NCBI RefSeq assembly: GCF_026343335.1
Contig: NZ_JAPELX010000001.1
Location: 4,960,001 to 5,024,000, forward strand
Length of the DNA stretch: 64,000 nucleotides
Origin: Streptomyces sp. NBC_00078
Lineage (GTDB): Bacteria; Actinomycetota; Actinomycetes; Streptomycetales; Streptomycetaceae
Direction of reading: 5' to 3'
Below the pieces are notes generated by a model, which was not told the DNA's origin, did no database searches, and saw nothing but the letters and a program-made list of their open reading frames with translations. Shown one piece after another: positions 35,989 to 42,548 of the stretch. Made by a program: the position numbers and the translations under genes. Positions within the stretch are counted from its first letter, which is position 1, and each line of letters begins with the position of its first letter.

Positions 35989-37875
35989 GTGCAACTACCC
36001 ACCCTTGGTAACACGTTCGGTCTCTGTGCCGCGATAACGGCCTCCACGCTCGTCCTCACGACGGCATCCCCCGCCTCCGCGTACACCCCGCGTTCCCACG
36101 CCGCTACCCGTACGGTGCCGACCGTGCCCAACACCGTCAGCGCCACCCCCGCACCCACCACGAGCGCGCACGAGGCGGGCCCTGGAGAAGCATGGACGAG
36201 TGCGGCGGCTGAGAATTTCTGGACCCCCCAGCGGATGGCGCAGGCCACCCCGGACAGCCCTCGTGGCGAGGCCCCGGCCGGCTGGAAACCCGAATCCACC
36301 GTGCACGGGGCGGCTGCGGCGAAGAACGGCAGCTACTTCGCAGGCGTCCCCACGATAGGAACGTTCTTCCACTACGTGACAGACCCGGCCACCGACAGGC
36401 TCACGGGACGTTTCTGCTCCGCGAGCGTCGTTGACAGCCCTCAGGGCAACGTCATCCTGACCGCCGCGCACTGCTCCGGCGGCTCCAGGGGCATGTTCGT
36501 GCCCCGCTACGACGGCGCCGCGAAGAACCCCACCCCCTATGGCCGGTTCGCGGTGCAGCGGTGGATCCGTGACGCACGCTGGTACCAGGCCGACGGCCAC
36601 CCCACCCGCGATGCCTACTCCGACTTCGACTACGCCTTCGCCCGGGTCGCCGACAACAAGCGACGGCAGAGTGTGCAGAAGGCCGTCGGTGCAGCGCTCA
36701 AACTCGGCAGGGTGAACGGCCGGTACAAGCAGAACGTCACCGTCGTCGGCTACCCCGGCAGCCACAACCCGAAGAACAGGCCCTTCGTCTGCGCCGGTGT
36801 CGACACCCGCCAGTTGCCCGGCTACCACCAGATGCGTATGGACTGCGGCGGCTTCTACGGGGGCACCTCCGGAAGCCCCTGGATCACCGGCCTGAACGAG
36901 AGGACCGGCAGCGGAACCGTCATCGGCGATCTCGGCGGCTACTACGGCGGCGGCCTGGAGAACAACAGCGACCGCATCTCGTTCGCCGCCACGTACGACC
37001 AGCGGGCCGTCGAGATCTACGATGCCGCGAAGACGAACACCACCCCCCGCCAGTACCCGCGCGGCTACAGCATGTACCCCACCGGCGGAGGCCTGTGGCA
37101 GCACGCCATGAAGACCGCCTCCGGGGACTACACCGGCGACGGCAAGACCGACATGATCGCCATCTGGTCGGACGGCGAAGTCACCCTCTACACGGGAAAT
37201 GGCCGCGGCGGCTTCTCCGGCGAACGCCGGATGGCGAAGTCCTCGACCTGGACCCACGCCAGGACCATCGCCGGCGGAGACTTCAACGGCAGCAACGCCT
37301 CCGACCTCATGGTGGTCTGGTCGGACGGCGAGGTCACCCTCTACACCGGAAACGGCAACGGCGGCTTCTCCGGGGAAACCCAGATGGCCAAGCCCGGAAG
37401 CACCTGGAAGGACGCCGTTCAGATCACCGCCGGCCGCTACAGCGCCGACCAGCGGACCGACGACCTCATGGTCCGCAGGGCCGACGGCGAAACCATCCTC
37501 TACACCGACGTCGACGGCCGCGGATTCCTCCACGAGAACAAGCTGAAGTCCCCTGACGACACCTGGCGCCACGCCACCGTCCTCGCCGCTGGGAACTTCA
37601 CCGGAGGCGCCAACTGGGACGTCGTCGTTCGCTGGTCCGACGGCGAACTGACCCTCTACCGCGACTCCTCCGCCTCCGGCGTGGGAACGGAGGTCAAGCT
37701 GAAGTCCTCCAACAAGCTGTGGACCCACGCCACCGTCATGACCGCCGGCGCCTACACACCCGGGGACCCCAACGACCTGCTCGTGCGCTGGTCCGACGGC
37801 GAGACCACCCTCTACACCGACACCACGACCACCCTCGGCCGCGAACACATGCTCGTCCCGCCGAAGGCCCGCTGA
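35989..37875 (+). CDS. Secreted trypsin-like serine peptidase with FG-GAP/VCBS repeats
   Basis: GTG 35989 with GAGGAAG just upstream starts a signal peptide (hydrophobic core ITASTLVLTTASPASAY). An S1/glutamyl-endopeptidase-type domain follows: FCSASVVDSPQGNVILTAAH with the catalytic His, SDFDYAFARV with Asp, and GGFYGGTSGSPW with the nucleophile Ser. From about residue 365 there are five FG-GAP-like repeats (DYTGDGKTDMIAIWSDGEVT, VVWSDGEVTLYTGNGNGGF and so on), a propeller used for binding or adhesion. At 628 residues it is a large exported protease. Upstream GTG 35968 would add seven residues before the signal. The next gene encodes a membrane-anchored protein and may be cotranscribed (29-nt gap). 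Confidence 0.9.
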   Translation: MQLPTLGNTFGLCAAITASTLVLTTASPASAYTPRSHAATRTVPTVPNTVSATPAPTTSAHEAGPGEAWTSAAAENFWTPQRMAQATPDSPRGEAPAGWKPESTVHGAAAAKNGSYFAGVPTIGTFFHYVTDPATDRLTGRFCSASVVDSPQGNVILTAAHCSGGSRGMFVPRYDGAAKNPTPYGRFAVQRWIRDARWYQADGHPTRDAYSDFDYAFARVADNKRRQSVQKAVGAALKLGRVNGRYKQNVTVVGYPGSHNPKNRPFVCAGVDTRQLPGYHQMRMDCGGFYGGTSGSPWITGLNERTGSGTVIGDLGGYYGGGLENNSDRISFAATYDQRAVEIYDAAKTNTTPRQYPRGYSMYPTGGGLWQHAMKTASGDYTGDGKTDMIAIWSDGEVTLYTGNGRGGFSGERRMAKSSTWTHARTIAGGDFNGSNASDLMVVWSDGEVTLYTGNGNGGFSGETQMAKPGSTWKDAVQITAGRYSADQRTDDLMVRRADGETILYTDVDGRGFLHENKLKSPDDTWRHATVLAAGNFTGGANWDVVVRWSDGELTLYRDSSASGVGTEVKLKSSNKLWTHATVMTAGAYTPGDPNDLLVRWSDGETTLYTDTTTTLGREHMLVPPKAR

Positions 37876-37904
37876 TCATCGTCCAGGAAGGCGAGGCAGC
37901 ACCG

Positions 37905-38450
37905 ATGTACCTGCGCGCAGCCGGCATCGTCCTCACCGCAACCGCCCTCGGTCTGGCAACCGCCCCCGGAGCCCACGCAGCCGACGACCCGGGCCTCGCC
38001 GTCGGCATCGCCCCCACGGACAGCGGCAGCACCCCCGACGGGCGCCTCCAGTCGGGCGCGCCCGTCGAGGTCACCTCAGGAGTTGACCTGACGTCTCTGG
38101 CCGTCGGCGACAACGGCAGCTTCACCGTGACCTCTGCGGCGTTCACGCACCCGGTCAAGGTGACCATGCAGAAGAACAGCTTCGGCCAGGGCGAAGGCGC
38201 GATCCGTTGCGGCATCAAGCCCGGCAGCTATCCCGTCGACATCGCCGGACACCACGAAGGATCCGGGCTCACCGCGAAGCAGACGCATACGACGGTCACC
38301 ATCGCCGGGGGTGGCTCGTACTGCGATCAGGCGTCCGGATCGTCAGCGAACAGCGCCACCAATCTCGCGGCCGTCGTCGGCGGCGTCGCCGTCCTGGCCG
38401 TCGGAGGATTCACCGTCGCCCGGCGCCGGCGCGGCAGGAAGCAGCCCTGA
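37905..38450 (+). CDS. Exported membrane-anchored protein, 181 aa
   Basis: A signal peptide (MYLRAAGIVLTATALGLATA, cut at AHA) and a C-terminal membrane helix followed by a basic tail (LAAVVGGVAVLAVGGFTVAR then RRRGRKQP) frame a beta-sandwich-like extracellular domain with two Cys that may bridge (IRCGIKPGSYPVD and SYCDQASGS). There is no LPxTG sorting signal. ATG 37905 has AGGAAGGCGAGG upstream. The 29-nt gap from the peptidase gene suggests an operon; it could anchor or inhibit the protease. Unknown family. Confidence 0.82.
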   Translation: MYLRAAGIVLTATALGLATAPGAHAADDPGLAVGIAPTDSGSTPDGRLQSGAPVEVTSGVDLTSLAVGDNGSFTVTSAAFTHPVKVTMQKNSFGQGEGAIRCGIKPGSYPVDIAGHHEGSGLTAKQTHTTVTIAGGGSYCDQASGSSANSATNLAAVVGGVAVLAVGGFTVARRRRGRKQP

Positions 38451-38618
38451 ACCCCTTCGTCGAAAGACGCGTCGCAACCTCCGGTTCGGCACACCCGGTG
38501 CGGAGGTCCGTTCATCCGGGGTAGCGCTCGGGGACCTTCTTCCGTATCAGCTTCTCGACAGGCGAAAGCGGAGGGCGGCTCACACTTTTGGCGCTGCCCG
38601 CCCCGTGAGAGCGCGAGG

Positions 38619-39425
38619 CTAGCTGCTCTTGGCTTTCGGGGACTCCGGAGATCTCCGAACGGGGCGCTGCCGGCGACGGGAGGTCCTCTGGCGCGGTGGC
38701 CGGGTCAGCGTGATCTGACGGACCAGTTGCTGGAAGCAGGCCAGGGAAGCGACGGCCGGCAAGGCGGCTGCGGCGACACTCGTGAAGGTCCGCTCGGCCT
38801 CGGCCATGCAGAGGATCATCGCGAGGGAAGAAAACAACAGAACGACGAACCAGGAGTGCACGGCACGTCGTTGGTGCAGGGCGGTCCGCAGGATGGACAG
38901 TGAGGCCACCATCCAGGGGCCGTAGATCAGAAGAGGCCAGGCGTAAGTCGTGGCGCCCCGCGCACCCGGCGCGACGTGCTGCAGAGGTGAGTAGGCCACC
39001 ATCCCGCCGAAGACGCTCACCATCGACACGATGGCGGCCGCCAACGCGGCGATCACGAAGCTGAGAGTCTGCAGCCACGTGAAGCGCAGCTTGCGAGAAC
39101 GTACCTTCCGATGCCCGGCAGAGAAGCGCCGGATGGGTGGCAACTCAGCAGTGAGCTGTACCAGGTTGTCCATCGCATCGTCGGCGTCGGCGCCAGAGGG
39201 CGGCGTGCTACGAGGAGGCCGGGCGGCAGCCCCCTGCTCTGCCGTCGCGACATCCTGCAAAAGGTGGGTGAGCTCCTCGACCGGGTCCCAGTTCTCTTGC
39301 GGGGATGCCATCGCACGCAGCGTATCGGCAGAACCCCTGTGCCAATCAGTCGGCTGTCCGTCGGCGTAGGTACCGGGATACCGACTTTGCGGGGCGAACC
39401 AGTGATCCGGATAATCGTGATTCAC
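38619..39425 (-). CDS. Multi-pass membrane protein with an extended N-terminal region
   Basis: A 268-residue protein with a polar, aromatic-rich N-terminal 45 residues (HDYPDHWFAPQSRYPGTYAD), a linker (VEELTHLLQDVATAEQG), then four hydrophobic helices: LSFVIAALAAAIVSMVSVFG, YAWPLLIYGPWMVASLSIL, SWFVVLLFSSLAMILCMA and VAAAALPAVASLACFQQL, ending in a basic Arg-rich tail. GTG 39425 was chosen because GGGGGG sits 9 nt upstream and the N-terminus is coding-like; ATG 39311 would remove 38 residues, and 39434 would add three. It starts 16 nt after the stop of the small gene 39441-39725. It resembles SpdB-like or DUF2637 plasmid-transfer membrane proteins only in layout. Confidence 0.72.
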   Translation of the reverse strand: MNHDYPDHWFAPQSRYPGTYADGQPTDWHRGSADTLRAMASPQENWDPVEELTHLLQDVATAEQGAAARPPRSTPPSGADADDAMDNLVQLTAELPPIRRFSAGHRKVRSRKLRFTWLQTLSFVIAALAAAIVSMVSVFGGMVAYSPLQHVAPGARGATTYAWPLLIYGPWMVASLSILRTALHQRRAVHSWFVVLLFSSLAMILCMAEAERTFTSVAAAALPAVASLACFQQLVRQITLTRPPRQRTSRRRQRPVRRSPESPKAKSS

Positions 39426-39440
39426 GAAATACACCCCCCG

Positions 39441-39725
39441 TCAGGTGCGGGATGCGTGGCAACCGGAACGCCCCTGACTGTTCCATCGCAGGCTGAGTTC
39501 CTCCTGGGCCGTATCCAGCAGGGTCAGGAGGTCGCTGAGCAGCGGCTCGGTGACCCGCAACTCGACCTTCGCGCCGTCTACGTGCAGGGTGCCCCTGGCA
39601 TCGGGCGATGAGTACGCCGCGGCGGGCGTGAAGATGTATCGCCCTACCACCACAGCACGGGTCGCGGGGAGATTCTCTGCCGCCGCTCCGGAGTGGGGCG
39701 AGGGAAAGAGCCTTGCTTTCGTCAT
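39441..39725 (-). CDS. Small hypothetical protein, 94 aa
   Basis: The product starts MTKARLFPSPHSGAAAENLP and continues AVVVGRYIFTPAAAYSSPDA, GTLHVDGAKVELRVTEPLL, LLTLLDTAQEELSL: a plausible alpha/beta small protein. Its stop is 16 nt from the chosen start of the membrane-protein gene, making a two-gene unit. No recognisable family; start strength is weak. Confidence 0.5.
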   Translation of the reverse strand: MTKARLFPSPHSGAAAENLPATRAVVVGRYIFTPAAAYSSPDARGTLHVDGAKVELRVTEPLLSDLLTLLDTAQEELSLRWNSQGRSGCHASRT

Positions 39726-39930
39726 AGTCCGCTAACGCATTCCGCGCTTCTCCAGATGCGCGGCAAACGAGTGAGGCAATTTGGTGAAAATTTTAGAGAG
39801 GGTATTCGTCATTAGAGCCAACCGGGCTGCGTTCAATCAGTAAAACGCCGAGAGGTTTGTCCTTTGAGCTTTCTTCGGAAAGAAGGAACGGCAACCACCG
39901 CCGGCGGACGGTGTCCGGCGGCATCGTCAC

Positions 39931-40231
39931 AGGACACAGGACACAGGACACAGGACACAGGACACAGGACACAGGACACAGGACACAGGACACGGGACAC
40001 GGGACACAGGACACAGGACACAGGACACAGGACACAGGACACAGGACACAGGACACAGGACACAGGACACAGGACACAGGACACAGGACACAGGACACAG
40101 GACACAGGACACAGGACACAGGACACAGGACACAGGACACAGGACACAGGACACAGGACACAGGACACAGGACACAGGACACAGGACACAGGACACAGGA
40201 CACAGGACACAGGACACGGGACACGGGACAC
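39931..40231. repeat. Large heptanucleotide array (AGGACAC x43)
   Basis: Forty-three uninterrupted 7-bp units occupy 301 bp. Thirty-nine are AGGACAC and four are GGGACAC (units 10, 11, 42 and 43). Because 7 is not a multiple of 3, frames on both strands stay open and give spurious 7-residue repeat proteins. The array has replaced the body of a PIN-domain gene whose N-terminus lies at 40236-40395. Confidence 0.95.
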
Positions 40232-40235
40232 GGGG

Positions 40236-40395
40236 CTTCGGGCGTTCTGCCGTCGTACGCCTCGCCGAGGAACGTCGGCGACGCCACCACTTCGGCCTCC
40301 CCGCGCGCCGCGAGGTCAAGCCAGGCGATCATCTTGCGATCACCGCGCACGGCCAGGGAGAGCGCCTCACAGTCCTGGACGGAAACGCCGATCAC
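40236..40395 (-). pseudogene. N-terminal remnant of a PIN-domain (VapC-like) gene
   Basis: GTG 40395 (overlapping the DUF262 stop, GTGA) encodes VIGVSVQDCEALSLAVRGDR, KMIAWLDLAARGEAEVVASP and TFLGEAYDGRT, a pattern like the first third of PIN-domain RNases (first Asp near residue 8, conserved Glu in the third helix). After about 53 residues the frame enters the heptamer array and encodes only CPVSCVL repeats. The rest of the PIN domain is missing, so this is a broken gene, tightly coupled to the nuclease gene upstream. Confidence 0.55.
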
Positions 40396-42230
40396 AGATC
40401 GTCGGTGTCGTCCGCCGCATCGAGGCTGATCCCCGGATCACCGGCAGTCGATTCATCGTCCAGGATCGCCTTTCCCATGGCTTCCGAGATGCCGCGGAGC
40501 AGCGCAGCCCTCCGAGCGGAGAAGAATCCGTCGAAGTCGTCGGTGACCATGAGTTCCGGGTGGGCCAGGTGGGAGCGAATGCGCTCGGCGACGCCTTCGT
40601 GAGGGGTCTCCGCGGCCTTGGCCAGCCGGCTGAGATAGTCGGAGGGAGCCGCACCTCCGATGATTCGGTTGGTGCGGGCGGTCAGAGGGGTCTTGTTGAT
40701 GATCGAGTTGTAGACCGAGGGTTCGTACCCCGCCTTGTCGCACCAGGACTTGGGGAAGATGTGGTGGATGTCGACGGACTCGTCGAAGTACCTGGTGACT
40801 TCGACCTTTTCCCCGGTGCGCCAGTCCACGGCTCCTGCCTTGAGCAGCAGCGCGTAAATCCCCTTGTACGCGGCACTGTTGCGGGTGCGCAGGGTCAGCA
40901 GGCGTCCGGGAGCGAACTGCGCGGCGATGACGGTCCGCGGCTCGGACGCGTCCCGGCGGATCCAGTCGACCACGTCCGGCAGGTCCTGACTGAAGCGGGT
41001 CTCGGTCGAACCGCCGTAGAGTTCCCCGAACACGCCGCACCAGTACCAGCGGGCGAGCTTGTCCTGGGCCCCCGCGCTCTGCGCCGCGTCCCCGGCCAGG
41101 GCCAGGATCGCGGCGAGCGGTATCAGTTGGGTTCCGTAGGGCAGGAACTTCGTGTCAAAGAGGAACTGCTGGTGCAGGAACTTCGCCGCCGCCTTGAATC
41201 CAGCGATGACAGACGGCGCGAAGCGAACGTAGTCCTCCAGGGAGAGCGCGAGCATGTCCTTGCGCTTGCAGCCGATGCGCGGGAGCCGTTCCTCTTCCGT
41301 TCCCCGTTCGGCCTCGTGTCTGCGGCGCTCGGCCGTGGCCAGCAGAGTGACTGCCTGCAGGAAGTCGGTGTTGGAGACCTCGCGGAGGATGCGGTACTCC
41401 GGAGCCTGCCAGGCAGCCCGGCATTCCTGCTCCCAGTGATTGCGCAGATCGAACTCGTCCGCCGCGTAGGTGGCGGTCAGCAGCTCGAAGACGGTCAGGG
41501 TGACACCGCCCGTGTTGACTTTCTCGAAGACCTGGCAGACGGCCTGGCGCGGGGTCGCCTGACCCAACTCGATGACCGGCACGTGGTATCGGTCGAAGGG
41601 GCGGACAAACGCCTCGTTGAAGTCGCGCCACAGTTTGCGCTTGTCCTTGTCGCCGTCCCAGTGGTCGGTGAACTCGTAGCCCCAGTCGCCACCGTCGAAC
41701 ACCGCATGGAGCGGGAAGAGGTGTGCCTCGTACTCGCGCTCGGGAGTCGAGTAGTCCTCGATGACCTGGCCCCGAAAATTGAGTACCTTGCGGGACTCGG
41801 GCAGAAAACGGATGGAGTCCTCGCGGTCGCCGTACTCGTCGAGAGCCTGGACCATGTCGACGTAGAACCAGCCCGACACTTGCTGCTTGCGCGCGTCCTG
41901 GGTGACCACCGGGCCTGTCAGTTTCAAGGACTGGAACAGTGAGGTCAGCCGCTGTTGCCCGTCGAGCACGAGCGAGTCCGGCTCGGGATCACCGGCGGGA
42001 GCGGCCCCTTCGATCGGCCGGTACTTGAACCGGACGTCGCCGCCCGCCTTCAGCAACATGATGGTGCCGACGGGATAGCTCAGCGAAATCGACGCCAGGA
42101 GGCTCGCGATGTTCGGGTAGGGCCACACCCAGCCCCTCTGGAACTCCGGCAACTGTGCCTTGCCGACCGCAACCTGCTGCAGCAGATCCCGCAGTGGTCG
42201 CTTGTCGATGCTGAACGCTTCGTCGGCCAC
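40392..42230 (-). CDS. GmrSD-like DUF262 + HNH nuclease (putative type IV restriction)
   Basis: A 612-residue protein. The N-terminal DUF262 (ParB/Srx-like) domain has LPEFQRGWVWPYPNIASLLA and the nucleotide-binding DGQQRLTSLFQ motif; FEKVNTGGVTLTVFELL follows. The C-terminal DUF1524-type HNH region has VDIHHIFPKSWCDKAG with the catalytic His pair and NSIINKTPLTARTNRIIG. In GmrSD and relatives these two modules restrict phage DNA with modified bases using NTP. GTG 42230 has AAGGAG with 5-nt spacing, clearly better than the upstream in-frame start at 42296. The downstream PIN remnant overlaps by 4 nt. Confidence 0.9.
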   Translation of the reverse strand: MADEAFSIDKRPLRDLLQQVAVGKAQLPEFQRGWVWPYPNIASLLASISLSYPVGTIMLLKAGGDVRFKYRPIEGAAPAGDPEPDSLVLDGQQRLTSLFQSLKLTGPVVTQDARKQQVSGWFYVDMVQALDEYGDREDSIRFLPESRKVLNFRGQVIEDYSTPEREYEAHLFPLHAVFDGGDWGYEFTDHWDGDKDKRKLWRDFNEAFVRPFDRYHVPVIELGQATPRQAVCQVFEKVNTGGVTLTVFELLTATYAADEFDLRNHWEQECRAAWQAPEYRILREVSNTDFLQAVTLLATAERRRHEAERGTEEERLPRIGCKRKDMLALSLEDYVRFAPSVIAGFKAAAKFLHQQFLFDTKFLPYGTQLIPLAAILALAGDAAQSAGAQDKLARWYWCGVFGELYGGSTETRFSQDLPDVVDWIRRDASEPRTVIAAQFAPGRLLTLRTRNSAAYKGIYALLLKAGAVDWRTGEKVEVTRYFDESVDIHHIFPKSWCDKAGYEPSVYNSIINKTPLTARTNRIIGGAAPSDYLSRLAKAAETPHEGVAERIRSHLAHPELMVTDDFDGFFSARRAALLRGISEAMGKAILDDESTAGDPGISLDAADDTDDL

Positions 42231-42302
42231 ATCGGCTCCTTGGGACGGCCCTGCCACCAGAGGTGGGCGCGTGTGATGGTTGTTCGCGTCACGCAAAAGT
42301 TA

Positions 42303-42470
42303 CTAGGTGTCACTGCGCCTGGTCCCGAACATGCAGAACAACCCGAGCCCCCAACAGAATCCGACCGGTCGGCGCTGTCTGGAGCGCGGGCGTGCTCTGC
42401 AGTCCGGGCACTCAGCTGGGGGCACTCTCCCGTCGAGGTCCTCGACGTATACGTGGCTGCGCGTGCTCAT
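42303..42470 (-). CDS. Small Cys-rich protein, 55 aa (tentative)
   Basis: ATG 42470 encodes MSTRSHVYVEDLDGRVPPAE, a CPDC pair and a short hydrophobic C-terminal end (VGFCWGLGLFCMFG). GC3 is about 75%. It lies 72 nt before the nuclease start on the same strand and could be part of its operon. It could be a zinc-ribbon or tail-anchored peptide; a competing plus-strand frame is less gene-like. Confidence 0.4.
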   Translation of the reverse strand: MSTRSHVYVEDLDGRVPPAECPDCRARPRSRQRRPVGFCWGLGLFCMFGTRRSDT

Positions 42471-42548
42471 AGTCTCGGAGACGCGTTTCACATGATCTAC
42501 CGTGGTCGTCAAGTAACGCTGTGGGTACGGAAGTTCATTCCGTGGCCG

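Noticed and set aside
39931..40231. Possible CRISPR array
   Set aside because: Units are 7 bp and contiguous, with no spacers, and there are no cas genes in the window.
39793..40395. Open frames giving CPVSCVL or TGHRTQD repeat proteins on both strands
   Set aside because: They arise because a 7-bp array has no stop codon in any frame. Only the non-repetitive PIN-like N-terminus was kept, as a pseudogene.
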